NCBI GenBank assembly: GCA_964247055.1
Contig: OZ176057.1
Coordinates: forward strand, 4,836,001-4,900,000
From: Paragordius varius
Lineage: Eukaryota > Nematomorpha
Length of the DNA: 64,000 nucleotides
Direction: 5' to 3'
Below the pieces are notes generated by a model. That model searched no databases. It saw nothing but the letters and a program-made list of their open reading frames with translations, and had not been told where the DNA came from. This document shows, piece by piece, positions 1 through 13,552 of this stretch. Within the stretch, counting starts at the first letter, position 1; each line of letters starts with the position of its first letter. A program made the translations under genes and the position numbers.

Positions 1-440
1 ATATCGATAAAAATTTTCTAGTTTACACCATTTGCTAGTTAAAATCAAATTAAATACCATAAAATCTAATAAATGGTACAAGGGCATAGAAAAGCACTTT
101 GAGGGCCGCGGTTTAGTATTATTGATCTAACATATATTAAAACTGCTGAATTTAATTCGTACTTTAGGCAAATATATTAAAAAATTACCTCTAAACATAA
201 TTTATGTTAGATAATTATTGATTTAGAAACTTCAGGCAAAAAATTAATTTATTATTTGACAAATATTTATAGACATTTTAATATTTGACTAATAAAAAAT
301 AACACATTGATTTACTTTCTTCGTCATAATAGTATGGTAATATTATTTGCAAGACAAAAAGGCAATGCTTTCATTTCTCAACTTCAGTCAAAAAATTTAA
401 GTTATAAATGTGTAAAATTGACTCTAGGTTAAAGGTAATA

Positions 441-494
<54 letters not shown>
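1..494. other. AT-rich non-coding DNA ending in a TA microsatellite
   Basis: No open frame or recognisable gene. The right end, from about 448 to 493, is a TA dinucleotide run that abuts the left end of the foldback element starting at 495. Confidence 0.6.
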
Positions 495-497
<3 letters not shown>

Positions 498-1726
498 TGT
501 GTGCAAAAAAGAGGGTCATTTTGATTTAACGAAAAAATGTTTTTCATGAGATAGCTTATGACCAGCGTATTCATTTGCCGCAAAAAATTTTATTTGTTGA
601 CAACCTAGTTTTTGAAATATTGAGAGAAAATCGAAATCGGGCAAAAAGTAAAAATTAAGAATTAAGGATAATTCAAAAAATAATGATAAAATTTAAAATA
701 TTATGGTTTATTATCAGATATTTTTAATATATAAATAGCCTAAATTCATATAGTGGGTTTTTATTTAGGGTCAAAAAATGGCGTTTTTCTTTTATTTTAC
801 TTAAAAGACAATAAATTTAATGAAACTATATTAAAATAATTTTTTTTAATTATTTACTACCTAAACTCACTAATCTTAACATTCATATTTTATTAAAATA
901 AACTTCTATATCAAAAAAACCAAAAATATTGGTTTTTATTTTTGCATTTTTTGTCATCTGGTTTATGAGTGTATAAAAAATTTATACTGTTTTATTTTGG
1001 ATTCTTAAATGAGTGGGGATTAAGTATATAATTTATGCAAAATAGGTTGAAAATTAGTGTATCAACCAACAATCTTACGATTTCCTGTAACAAGTCTGTT
1101 TTATGACAACTTAATATTTGTATTGGGATTTGTACGGATTGTTGGTTGATATTCCACTAATTTTCAATCCTGTTTTGCATAAATTATATAATTAATTATT
1201 CCCACTCATTTAAGAATCCAAAATAAAACAGTATAAATTTTTTAAACACTCATAAACCAGATGACAAAAAAATGCAAAAATAAAAAACAATATTTTTGGT
1301 TTTATTTTGATATATAAGTTTATTTTACTGAATAAAATATGATTATTAAGATTTTAATAGTTAGGTAGTAAATAATCAAAAAAAAATATTTTACTATAGT
1401 TTCATTTAATTTTTGTCTTTTGTGAAAGAAAAACGCCATCTTTTGACCTGAAATTTTATAGAAACCCTAACAATATGATTTTAGGCTATTTATATATTGA
1501 AAATATCTCCTAAAAGGATAATAATTCATAATATTTCAAATTTTATCATTATATTTTATCCTTAATTATTTTTAATTTTCACTTTTTGCCCGATTTCGAT
1601 TTTCTTTCAATATTTCAAAAACTAGGGTGTCAACAAATAAAAATTTTTGCGGCAAATGAATACGCTGGTCATTAGCTATCTCATGAAAAAAAAATATTTT
1701 CGTTAAAAATTTTTTTGCACACAGTG
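495..1726. mobile_element. 1.2 kb near-palindromic foldback element, family M, complete copy
   Basis: Two arms of about 600 bp are inverted copies of one another around a centre near 1110. Each outer end begins CACTGTGTGCAAAAA and the element is flanked by TA on both sides (493-494 and 1727-1728), as in Tc1/mariner insertions. Landmarks repeat in mirror order: the CGTATTCATTTGCCGCAAAA block near 570 reappears inverted near 1655, and the GTTGGTTGAT block flanks the centre. No transposase frame is present, so this is a non-autonomous foldback or MITE. Related copies lie at 3208-3365, 25393-26040 and 39917-40984. Confidence 0.85.
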
Positions 1727-3207
1727 TATATATTTTGAAGTAGTTTTATATCCATCTTGTAAAAAAACTACTGTTTTAGTGTTATGCATAAATGCAATTA
1801 TCAAACATTACTCCCCTCTATTTAAATATAAAAGCTCTATTTTACAAAGGATTATATATATAGAGTCTAAAATCGGGACAGTTTATCAAGTGTGTGCTGG
1901 TAAGCTTTGTATTCGCATTTATTAACAATATACATTTATTTTGTTGTATTCGCTATTTAAAAAACAATGGCGGCAAATGAGATTAGAATTTTTTATGATT
2001 GTACATTTTTTAAAAAAAACAAGCGCCCAATGGCAGTTTAAATCTTAAATAATATTTTATAACTTGAAAAAGAGAAATGTTAAAGTACATGTCATTCTAA
2101 AAAACAACCATCCATTTTTGAAATTTTTATTGTTATTTTATCATGTCGTCTGGTTATTGTAGAACAGACCATTACTTTTAGGAAAGTTTTATATCCTAGA
2201 GCGATTTTAATTTGAATGTTGAAAAAGGTATTTCTATTAGGCCGAATTAAAAGATATGCTTTCTTTAGCCTTTTAGGCGCCATATACAAATTTTTTTTCA
2301 TAATATGAGAAATTAAAAAATTTTCCTCATCTCAGACTTTTTGCACCCATATTATTTATAAATTTTTTTCGCTAATTTAACAGTATGGTTAGAAAATAAA
2401 ATATTTAACTTCAAAGTTTCAGGCTAGATTTTAACAGCAAAACTTGATATAATTTGATTTGATATCAGTTCGCAATCGTATTTTGGAATTGTGCCAATAG
2501 ACTCTAGAACTCAAAAAACTGTAAGAAATATAAGCTTTCCTACTAATAATACAGTTTAATAATTTAATTTCAACTAATATAGCTTTCAAAACAATAGTTA
2601 ACTCTAAAATTTAGCTTTATAAAAGTACACCAAATAGGACAAAAAGGTGAAAAGGTATGAAGGTTTATATACCTTTAAAATATAATAAAAATACTTGCAG
2701 AAACTGTAACTATCTTAAAAATATTTTATGCGGTCAATTGAAAAATTTTGATCATATTTATAGATAAAATACAAGGATTTTCGCAATAGCCATAATTCAG
2801 AGTCAGGCATAGAATATATCCGATAGTCAAAATTTTATAATCCATTTGGATTGCGAGTACATATATGTAAAAGTTTTTATAGTTAAGTTACAAATCATTT
2901 GCTCAAAACAATTAAACTGTATACTAATTAAATTTTTTTCTATAGTTAGCCAATAAATTTTACGACTTGCTGATTTACAAAAATTTATGTAACAAATGTC
3001 ATGTTAACTTATTTTTGGTATACAGTAAATATTAAAATTTGACAAAACGTAAAAAGTTAAAGACAAATCCTTAAATCAACCATATATTTATTTTCAACCC
3101 TAGATAATTTTTAAATAAACCTATATAGAAAAAATATCTTTAGTGTGTTACCTATTTACATATTTATTTATTTGGGCAAACAATTACTTATAATACTGGT
3201 AAAACAT
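1727..3207. other. AT-rich intergenic DNA, no gene seen
   Basis: Only short shadow frames occur. No repeat family from elsewhere in the window was recognised in this stretch. Confidence 0.5.
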
Positions 3208-3365
3208 GTCTTATGATGAGTGAATTTACTTGCCGCAAAAATTTTCATTTGTAGACCTACTTTTTAAAATATTGAGAGAAAATGGGAATCGGGTAAAAAG
3301 TGAAAAAGGATAATTAATAATAAAAAAAAGTTAAAAGTTAAAATGTTATAGTTGATTATACCTTA
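3208..3365. mobile_element. Fragment of foldback family M
   Basis: Matches the outer part of one arm of the 495-1726 element (TTGCCGCAAAA block, then the ATATTGAGAGAAAAT block, then the GGGTAAAAAGTGAAAA block) with substitutions. Only one arm is present. Confidence 0.6.
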
Positions 3366-3404
3366 TTTCAGTCAAAAGCATCACTCCAACGATAAAAAAT
3401 TTTC

Positions 3405-3480
3405 AGCAAACGCAACATTTTTTTAACCTAACGCAACAATTTTTCAAGCAAACGCAACATTTTTCCGAAAACTCAATTTT
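3405..3480. repeat. Three short direct repeats of an ACGCAACATTTTT motif
   Basis: The motif occurs three times in about 70 bp just left of the LINE remnant. An inverted copy (AAAATGTTGCGTTT) lies at 6092-6105 just right of it. This may mark the ends of a larger element that contains the LINE piece. Confidence 0.4.
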
Positions 3481-3689
3481 CGAGGTAAAAAATTTCATGA
3501 TGTGATAAAAACACATGCTTACTAATTGAGAGAAAGGTATGATACATCTAGCCCATTTAATATATATTTTTACCTTAAATATTGTAATTTAGACTCATCC
3601 TTATATATTAGTATATTTTTCAATCATTTATTATAATCATCTCATTATAATCTCCTATTATTTATTCTCGTTATATTAATCTATCAAAC

Positions 3690-6095
3690 CAAGCTATCAC
3701 AATTTTGCCTATTCCAATAATTCAAACATTAAAATCAAGTAATTTAAATATAAAATTTGCCACCTGGAATCTTAAAGTTGCTAATAATAATAATAGTAAA
3801 ATTGATTTACTAATAAACGAAATGATAAAATACAACATCGTACTCGGTGTATCTAAAACACATATCCCTACTAATGGCATCTTATAATTCGAAAATCAAA
3901 TAGTATTTTATTCCGGACACAACACTCTCAATAACAATGGTAGAGGTATCATAACAAAAGCAAATTTATCATGCATCTACAATCCTATCTACGAACGTAT
4001 GATATCAATACGGATCCAAACTACACCCCAACCCATAACAATCTTCCAAATCTACGCTCCAACCCAGCCACTCCAAATGCGAAACGTTATGCAGTGAGCT
4101 AGAAACAGCAATAAAGCGAGTACCAATAAAAGATATTCTATTTCTCCTTGGTGATTTTAACAGCATTATTGGTGAGGATAACACATACCCTGTTACAGGA
4201 AGGACTGGGAACAAAAAACGACAGAGGCGATCGATTCATTGAATGTTGTCAAAGTCATAAATTTTTTATAGCAAACACTGTAATCAACCCAAAAGACGCC
4301 TTTACACATGGCGTTCACCGTGCCGAAAATACCGTATCAAATTAATTTTATAATTGGTATGAATAATATTAAAGTTCATTCCAAAACGTTAAATGTTATC
4401 CCGGCTCTGATTGCTGCAGTGATCACAACCTTTTAGTTGCTAAAACTGTGCAGCAAAATCCTACTACCCAAGAAGCCTAAAACATTTCGTAAAAGACTAG
4501 ATTATAATGCCATCGATTATAATTTTAGGATTACATTATATAATCAATTTAATAGTCTTGACCACCCAAAAAATTGTCAAAACATTGAAAGTATATGGGA
4601 TTCAATACACACAATCTGCAAAAATACAGCCGATGAATTATCGCCTTACAAATTATCCAAACATAAAATTAAACTATCAGCAAATCGTCTTGCCACAGCT
4701 GAAGAACGCAGATTAGCAAACAAAGGGAATTGGTGTGAATATATAATTTTAAACAGCAATTTTCAGAATAGCATTACGACGGATAAAAACAATCACTATA
4801 ATACATGGTGTGAAAAGCTAAAAACCGAAGCCAAAAACAATCAAAACTTTTTTGCCCAAACAAAACAGATTGAAAAAAACAAAAATTATAATTACCGCGG
4901 CCCCATGAGAAACGCTGATAAAGCCAAAATCTTATAAACTTGGCATGATCATATATCCCACCTCTATGAAATAGAAACCACGAAAATTTTTAATGAAAGC
5001 ACGCGTGAAAAAGATCCTCCCTGGTTAAGAGAAGTAGAATGGGCTGTAAATCATTCGGCCACTGGTAAAGCAGAGGCTCACAATGATGTGCCAGCTTAAA
5101 TCATAAAACCTATCCCGCTGGATATCCTCCACGATTTTTTTTCCAAGAATTTTTTACTCGGAAAAAATTCATGAAGATTGGGATAAATTTATTTTGATAC
5201 CTATTCTAAAAAAAGGAAATCCCGAAATATGCAAGAATTATAGAACAATATTTCTCACAAACTAAATGTCTAAAATTTTCTTGAAAATCCAAAAACGCCT
5301 TCAATCTATTTTAGAGAAATATCACCTACCCAGGCTGGTTTTCGAAAAGGGCGAGGATGTAGAGATAGGATAGCCAATATGAGATGGATAATGGAGAAAC
5401 ATAGAGAATTTAATAAGGAAATCCATATGTGAGTTGTGGATTTTTCCATGGCTTTTGATTCCAACATAATCATTTACTTACATTCTTGAAAGAGCTAGGG
5501 GTTTCAACTCATTTAATTAACATAATATTCCCAATTTACTCGAATTCGACTGCTATGGTTTCCATAAATCATGGGGTAACTGATTTATCTATGGTGAATG
5601 TGGGATTATGTCAGAACTGCGTCTTATCACCTATAACGCAGATCTTAAATACATTATGAGAAACATACCCAATTCATTCGGCATTCAGGTTGGAAGCTCT
5701 GATCTAACTTCTATTCACTATGCAGACGATACGGTTATCTTCGCAGACAACCCAAAATCATTGACTCTCATCAACAGTTTGTAGATGAGTGTCAAAAGTA
5801 TAGGCTACAGATCAATCTTTCAAAAACAAAGATCATACAAATTAACCCAAAAGTTGCAAACTACAATAATCGTTAACGGGAACTTTATTGAAATAGTCAA
5901 AAGTTACACATATCTTGGGATAACACGTGATGATAATATTTGTACTCCCGAGATAAAACGAAGGATAGCCATGGCCAAAACGGCCGCAAATAATTATCTG
6001 GGCATCCCATGATGTCAGCATAAAAACTAAAATTCGACTTAGAAATGCAATCGTTAATGTTATATTGAAAAAATTTTATTTGTGCTTAAAAAAAT
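3690..6095 (+). pseudogene. Broken non-LTR retrotransposon (endonuclease plus reverse transcriptase), RTE/BovB-like
   Basis: Conserved pieces of a LINE ORF follow one another on the plus strand in shifting frames. The apurinic endonuclease start (FATWNLKVANNNN) is near 3757 and a QIYAPTQP piece near 4052. An endonuclease piece (LGTKNDRGDRFIECC) is near 4204. The reverse-transcriptase core has GCRDRIANMRW near 5355, DFSMAFDS near 5440, the catalytic HYADDTVIFAD near 5718 and the 3' TYLGITRDD...EIKRRIAMAK block near 5905. Several stop codons and frameshifts separate these, so no intact polyprotein exists. The YADD box marks a reverse transcriptase. The endonuclease wording resembles RTE/BovB-type elements, but the clade assignment is an inference. 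No target duplication or poly-A tail was identified. Confidence 0.85.
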
Positions 6096-7134
6096 GTTGC
6101 GTTTCGCCGACTGTATAATTCCCAAAATATAATATGTAAAGCTTTCTAATACAATATAAATTCTGTTAAAATTATTATTTAACAATTTATATAATATCAA
6201 AACAAACAATTTTTCTTTTTAGTTACATTTTCAAGATACAGCTAAATTTATTGACAAAACTCAGATTCTCTTCTATTTATATTCTAAATTTCGTTAATCA
6301 TTGTTATGTATGGCCTTATCAGAAATTTTACTAAATAATTGGCGATAAAAGGACTGAATAAAGAGTAGGATTTTTAAATTTTATTTATTGATATATAAGA
6401 CATAGAATTTTTTACAAATAAAAAGTTTCCGGTAATGTTTAGTACCAAGAGAATTATAACAATTGAGATGACGACAAAAAAGTTCAGTTATTCAAATTAT
6501 TGTAAAATTTTCAACTTTTCATTCGTACGTATAAATTAGAAGAAATTTTACAGCGAACCATATTTTACTTTTATGTTATGAGCAACGTTATCTATCTTAT
6601 TGGACTCTAAAAACCGAAATTACCATTTTTAAGACCGTCTCAATTTTATTACGCTCATGTCAAAAAATTTTGTTGAACTAAGAAATAAAGTTGATTTAAA
6701 TACTTTATGATTAACTAATTAACTGAAAAAAGGCGACTAAAATGAACTGTATCATTAACAATGGCAACTATATGCGTTTTATTTTAGCATGGTATTATTA
6801 AAAAGTAGTTACATTTTAACACATATTTGGTAACAATCGATCGGCAATAATTAATATTCGTGCATCAAAAACTATAAAAACTTTAATATATATCTTAAAT
6901 CAATTTGTGACTTAATTGGACAGATAAAAGAAAACTGTCAATTATTTTTTAGTTGATTATATTTATTCTAAAAATTTATATATAAATATAATTTTAGAGT
7001 ATTTATTAATTTGGTATTATAATAAAGTGATGTTTAATAATTTCGAAAACCCTTGCATAGATATATTTGAGTTACATATAAAATAAAACTTAAAAGCATG
7101 CATACACACATAATACGAAAAAGATATTTAAAAA
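6096..7134. other. Intergenic DNA downstream of the low-complexity gene
   Basis: No coding signal. TTTATT at 7002-7007 (AATAAA on the minus strand) lies about 130 bp past the stop of the minus-strand gene and could serve as its polyadenylation signal; this is unproven. Confidence 0.4.
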
Positions 7135-10100
7135 TTAATTTATGGTGAATCTGGAACTGCCTGGTCGTACTGATCCTTTTGTAGTAAAGCGAAAAGTTCG
7201 AGTGCTGTCAGTTAGAGTTTTCGTCGTTGCATTAGATCTAAAATCAAAAGTATCAAGACTTGTAACTGCATTAAAGCTATCAGTGGTTGATGAGTCTTTA
7301 GATTTCCTGGTGGATGTGATATCAGAATTATCCTGCGGAAATATACTGGCCTCCGTGCTTACTATATCTGTTTTGGTTGTTTTAGCCACCTTTGTGACCG
7401 GTATAATTTCATCGCTAACAGAGATGGGATTAATATCATTGACCGTTGTGGGAATAATTAAATTATCTGCGGTTGTCGTTCTTCTTGGCCCCCTTGTAGA
7501 CTCCGATGTTTCCGAAGCAAGGTTATCGACAAAAGAAGTTGTTGTTATTTTAACTCTAGCAATTGGGGTTTCTGTAATAGGGGTGTCTGTTACCACCTGG
7601 ATATTATCTACTGTTTCAAAAGCCGTAGTCGTTCTTATTCTTTTGGTTATGTCATTACTTGTATCTGTAGCATCTGTAGGCAAAGTATCTGAGTTCGAGG
7701 TAATAAGCCTTTTAGAGCTTATAGTAGCTGGTGTATCAGTTGTTTCTAAACTAGCTGCAAATGATTCAGCACTATTATTTATATCTCCTACTGTTGCGCT
7801 GCTAGTCTTTGATTTTTGAGCTGTAGTTGCATCAGTGCTTATATCTATAAAGTCATTGACATCAGAAGTTGTAGTCCTTCTAGGACTTCTTGTGGAGGGT
7901 GCTTCGGTTGTATATGGTTTGGTAGTCAAATCTTGTTTGTTGATACTGTTTATGTTGTTATTCACATTTTCAACAGCATCGTTTGCATTTATTTTTCCAT
8001 TATTCGAATTAATAACGGGTAAAATGGTATCTTCTTGAGCAGGCGTACTTTTTGAAAATGAGGTTACCGTCAGTGTATCTGAATTTAATTTTATAGCTGT
8101 TGATTCAGTCGTCGTTCTCCTAAACCTTGGGGTTGTGTCGATACTTATTATATTGTCAATATTATCGATATTAGAGACCGCGTTATTTTTTGAGTTTCTT
8201 TGGGGGGTTCCAGTTACTTCTGTATTGGAAAGGCTTATGAAATCGTTATTGCCATTTATTTTTTTAGTTTCTGTGGATTCCGTCGCAGTCGTTTTTCTAA
8301 CTCTTGGGGTAGTTTCAATACTTATTAAAGAATCAATATTGTTATTATCCTTATCATTGCCATCCGCGATATTTTTTGAATTTATTTGGGTTTCCGTTAC
8401 CTCTGGAGTATTGGCAATGGTTAAGCCCAAATCGTTAAAATTTTCTTGATCAATATTGTTTTTATTATTGTTTTTCAGATTTATCGCTATGAATCCATTA
8501 TTTTCATCATTATAAAATAAATCATTGCTTAATTTATTATTATTAGTGTTGGAATTACTTGTTTCTATTAGATTTTCTCTATCTTGATCTAGATTACCCG
8601 TATCTGAATCTTGATCAGGATTATATTGTAAACTATTTTGATTATATCGAGCTCCCGGGTTATTTGATCCAAAGTTTTCTTCGATCGAATTGTATGAATC
8701 TATATTATCGTTTCCTCTTGTTCTGCTAAAAAAATTGGGCAAATTATTTAATCCTTCAATATTATCATTGTCTTGCGTTTTAGCAAATTCATCATTTTGG
8801 AATCGGTTATTCTCTGGCCCTGGAAAATAATTAGAATCTGTTACGTAATAATTATGTAAATAATTGACTTTAGAAGGACATGGGCAACTTTGTTTGTAAG
8901 GTATATCCTTATTAATAGCATCACAATTATTATTTTTTAGTATTATGTCTACAAATTTTAAAATTTTTGCGGTATCCACATTTTGGGAGGTGCCAGAATG
9001 CTCCAATTCTTGTAAACCTTCTTCTATAATCTTGCTTACATCGTTGTAACCATTTTGATTATTAATTTTTTCCATCTTTATCTTATTCTTTTTGCTCTTT
9101 TTACATTTTTTATTTTTGCGTGTTTTAAAGTTTGGTTTTTTGTTTCCCGCTTCCTCTTTCAAAATTACAAATTTAACGCATTTCCCCTTTTTAATAGTAG
9201 GTAAATAATTTTTTTCCATTTGACCATTACTTTTTTCTGATTGAGCATTAGAAAATATTTCATATTCACCTTTTTTTGATTGTGAATAATTATCTAAATT
9301 TGTTTCTATGTTATCAACATCGTTAAAGGAATTTTGTTCCGAAATTTTAGTGATTTGCTTTTCCTCATAGTTATCACGCATCTTTTTGTCAGTTGCATTA
9401 ATATCTGGGAGAGATTGGCATGATTTTGTTTTCAGATATGTCGGACCATTATTTATTTTAGACAGATATCCAATTATTTTATCTAATTTAGTAACGAAAT
9501 CATCCAAATTGTTACTAAATTTTTCGCCTTTAGAGCCTAATACAATTTTTTCACACTTTTTAGTTTCAGATTTAGGGTTTGAAAAAATTTGTGCACGTGA
9601 TTTACCATTAGGAAAATTTTCAGGATTAAAATTCTTGTAATATGGATTTGAATTTTTATTAAAACCATTTGATAATTTATTAGATCTAACATTACCATCG
9701 TCTACCCTAATAGACGATTTTTTAGCATTGTGTTGAATGTATAATTTGATTGCTTGTTGTTTAGGGAAATTACTTTGTTGCTGCTGTCTATTATAATAAT
9801 TATTTTTAAATATGCGATTATTTGTGGGGTATTGCGTATTCCGGAATGATGCTGGTAACCTTTGCTCAAATTTTGTGTCTTCTGAAGCATAAATATTCTC
9901 TTTAACATTGGAAATGAGCGGCACATTTTTAAAAATCAAGTTATTTCTTCCACTAAGTTTATCATTAGATTGATAAACCCCATTTCTGTTTTCATCTGTC
10001 GACAAAATTTGAATGGGTAAGTTTTTTCGGTTGATCAACGCTCTATAAACCGTATTGGCATTCGGATCGCCTCTTATAGTATTTTCCTCTCTGACATTAT

Positions 10101-11268
10101 TTACATTACGGATAAGAGACTCTTTAGATAGTAAATTATCATTATTTGTATCACGGCCAATATCCAAATTATTAATATTGCGGAGAAGGGAATTTGATTG
10201 AGAAATTATATTATCATTATTCTCATTTTGTAATTTATCTGGGCTTTTTTCAAAAGTGACGCGTCGCAATTGATAAGCATTTGGTGAGATTTGGATGATT
10301 CTCTCATTTTCATTTATTTGATTCATTTCAGGTTCTTCCTCATAATTAGAAGCTGTATTAAGAGCGGACATTCTGAAACCATCATCATTATTATCATTAG
10401 GGTTATTCATTCCTAAATATCTCTGATTATAAGCAATTTTATCTGGTTGGCTGTTCCGATTAAAAACTAATTCTTCAGTCAGGCCGCCATCATCAACATT
10501 TATTACATTTTTGTCAAGCGATGATGTAGCCCTCTCACCGTAATTATTTCCGTCAATAGTAAGTGACGTTAATTGCCTATTTAAATCGTTCTTTTCGTTT
10601 GATTCTGAATTTGCAGATAGTGATCTCTGATTATAAGCCATTCCTCTTAGCTGATTGTTGTTATAATTAATGTAAGATTTGTCATTAGGGGTATCATTTT
10701 CAGCATCTAAGAAACTGTTGTCGAGATATGATGTGGGGTCTTTACTTCTAACGTTCTCCTCATTATTAATATCATACACATTTCCAGCATTAAAGGGTTC
10801 ATTTATACCATTTTGGTCATTAAATTCAGGTTGATCTTCAAATTTTATCCTAGGTAACTCATCATCATTATTATAATTAACAATGTCATTCTTGGAATTA
10901 TATTGATCGTACGCATTTAAAAGGATTAATGGACGCTGAAATCCATCATTGTTTAATATATCGGGGTTATTATTATTATTTCCGATAGTGGCCCTCTTGT
11001 TTCCCAATAAATTTGTGTCAGCAATATCATTAGCATTAACTAACTCATTAGCGGTTTTACCGTTTAGATCACGGAAGGTTTCGCTCTGATCGTCAAATCT
11101 ATTATTTCTTTCGAAATTGTTAAGCTGGTTGTATCTTAGTTGGCCATTTGCCTCTTGATTGTTACCTGTAAATAAATTAAAGTATATACATGCATAATCG
11201 CAATTATTTACAATATATGCTACTATAAAATTTGTTGAGATAATTTATAGGAAACCAAATTTTGCCAT
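7135..11268 (-). CDS. Large Asn-rich/Thr-rich low-complexity protein, function unknown
   Basis: The main exon is 11165-7135 (4031 nt), entered through a TTTACAG acceptor and ending at TAA. I tentatively add two 5' pieces joined by micro-introns, 11268-11256 (ATG GCA AAA TTT G) and 11222-11190, giving about 1358 residues with consistent phases. The real 5' end may lie further upstream. The N-terminal two thirds is Asn/Asp/Ser-rich with a recurring YNQR or YNQxxL motif (for example AYNQRSL, AYNQRYL, LRYNQL, ARYNQNSL). The middle has a Lys-rich patch (KNKKCKKSKKNK) and a CPCPSK cluster. The C-terminal 400 residues are Thr/Ser-rich with about seven degenerate copies of a TPRxRRTTT motif, mucin-like in composition. 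No catalytic domain, signal peptide or membrane segment is visible in the recovered part. A secreted or matrix protein is one possibility, and a disordered nuclear protein another. Confidence 0.75.
11166..11255 (-). other. Two tentative micro-introns at the 5' end of the low-complexity gene
   Basis: 11189-11166 (24 nt, GTATATAC...TTTACAG) and 11255-11223 (33 nt, GTTTCC...TTTATAG) keep the frame open and the phases agree. There is no homology to confirm them. They are proposed because confirmed micro-introns of 26-34 nt occur in the other genes here. Confidence 0.35.
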
Positions 11269-12586
11269 ATATTTTAAAAAATGAATCTGAAGTGATTTGG
11301 CTATATTTTAATGGATTAAAAATCCTTTAGTTTTTTATATTTCTATAATTTATTTAACAATTTAATTGCTTAAACTCTACATTTTCAAAAATATTAAATA
11401 TTGAAAATGAACCGGATTTTTTATCATACATTCATTTCGCTTATGTGGCATTAGATAATATGTTATAATTTTGATCTCGACCCATGTCACAAAGCAAATG
11501 TTGTAAAAATCAAATCTTTTATAGATTATTTAGAGCAAATACTTTTGTTTTGTACATTTCTAATGTTTATCAACATTGTTTAGTAACAATAAATATTATA
11601 AAACTACTATTTACTGTTTTAAATAGGTTTTAAAATATATTTATGTAGCATGCGGATACCTAAATTACAGACAATCAAGATTCACACTGTTCATTATTTT
11701 TTAAGTACAATTTTTTATATGCGATTACGGTTTTATATTGATTTACCATTCACATATTTTTATTGATGAAATACATTAAACTGTGTCATATTGATCGTTA
11801 AAAGTATTTTTGCGATAACATTATATCATTATTTTAGCACTAAAAAATAAAGAATAGGCCCAAATAGGTTAGGATTTAAATAAACTATAAAAACAAGTCC
11901 AAAAAAATGCGAATAAATGTTAATTAAATTTAAATGAGATTTATTGTGAAAGTGAGTTTATAATCAGATTATATATATTAATTTTAAAGGAATCTCGCCC
12001 CTAAAAGGTTTATAATTGACTTAATCAAAAGACAACACGAAATTTTTCTCTTTAGTCAAAAAATTATTATAAACTTTATAGCATAATCAAGGGGTATAGC
12101 TTATTTGGTGCAAAATGTAGGCCTTATCATCCCTAATAAAATTTGTTAAAGAAATATTTTTAAACATTAGTAGTAATTTTGTATAATTTTAATTGTTTTC
12201 TAGTTTCTTAGTAAAAAAAGGGGAGGGGGGGGGGATAGTTAGCTTACAGTTATTGGTGGTGTCAGGCTAATTTAAAAATAACATTGGTAATGGTGGTAAA
12301 AGGATCTCAATTTTATATTTCTATCTTAATTATAAATGAAATAAAATAAGGAACGTATATTTAAACTAGTAATTTTAAGAAAATTTTTGAAACTATTATT
12401 CAATAGGACATTTTTTATAATATTCTGTAATAATACCAAATTTCAAATTTTAGAATTAGAATTTTCCTTTTACATATTAAGCAATAATATGGGGAGAAAA
12501 AATACGGGGAAAAAATAGTTAGCAATATTTTTTATTTTAGCTTATTCAACCATTTAATATTATGGTCGAATTTTTTACGTTCTGGT
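11269..12586. other. AT-rich non-coding DNA with a G-run
   Basis: No gene recognised. A purine tract at about 12218-12236 (GGGGAGGGGGGGGGGA) is the only sizeable G-run in the window. Upstream exons of the minus-strand gene could lie here but none can be supported. Confidence 0.4.
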
Positions 12587-13104
12587 TTAATACATGGATA
12601 CAACACATTCATTTCAGTCCTTCGATTCGAATTAGGGTATTGGTGCCTGCTAAAAAAATATGGAATTTTGCACTTCTATAACCTTATTAAACCGGTATAT
12701 AAAAAAATTATTTAAAAATACTCGATATTGCTTATTTTAAGTTAAAAGTAAAAATTTAGTCAACAATCACATGTGTGCATTGGCTAATTTAAAAATAATA
12801 TAAAATTAACCACTTTTTCTATTTCTTTCAATGTTACATAATTAAATAAAAAAAAGTTTAATTTTAGCTTAAAAATAAAAAAACACGATATTTTGCAAAA
12901 AATCTTTTAAAATAAAATGGCGTCGAAATAGTTTGATATGGAACTTTTTTTTCAAAACTAAATTTTTTATAGATTTTTTGGCTTAAATTTTTATTAGAAT
13001 AGAAGCATATATTTAATTGTTTTTTTCATTAGATTTTAATTGAATCATATCAACTTAAATATAGTCTGGGGTGTTTAGATACCCCAATTTAAATCGAAGT
13101 GTTA
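12587..13104. mobile_element. TTAA-family element, degenerate copy
   Basis: Left end TTAA then ACATGGATACAACACATTC and a CCTTCGATTCGAATT block. The internal ATGGCGTCGAA block is near 12917. The right end has the GGGGTGTTTAGATACCCC hairpin then AATCGAAGTG and TTAG. It has the same order as the intact copies at 20641 and 37495 but is more diverged. Confidence 0.75.
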
Positions 13105-13552
13105 GTCATACTAAAATAAGAAAATTTTAATGAATTATGTACACGTATTAAATGCATTATATGCCTCTCATATTTTCTTAAATATGAATTTTAACAGGCT
13201 TCCTCGAATCATGAACGATTCCAAATCGAAGGACCAGTCAACATAATTTGTTATCAAATGTTAAACATTATTTGAGTTATCGTAATGCTATGCATTGTAC
13301 GTTGATAAAGAATTTTGGAAAAATGTTAGTTGGGGTTAAATTAGCCATTGACATTAACCAAGACAATATTTGTTTTTTTATAAAAATTCTCATGCCTCTG
13401 CTAGAAAAAAATAATTAACCATGCCGGAAAAAACGAGTTTAATTTTAATGACAAAAGTAATATTTTTTGTAGATATCAACTTAACATATAAGGATAATTA
13501 ACTGCTAATAAATCACAAACCCACACTAATTTTGTTTCGAAATATTTTAAAA

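Noticed and set aside
7142-8449. Plus-strand frames of 67-225 codons over the low-complexity gene
   Set aside because: Shadows of the minus-strand Thr/Asn-rich coding exon. Val/Ser/Leu richness is what antisense of Thr/Asn/Asp codons gives.
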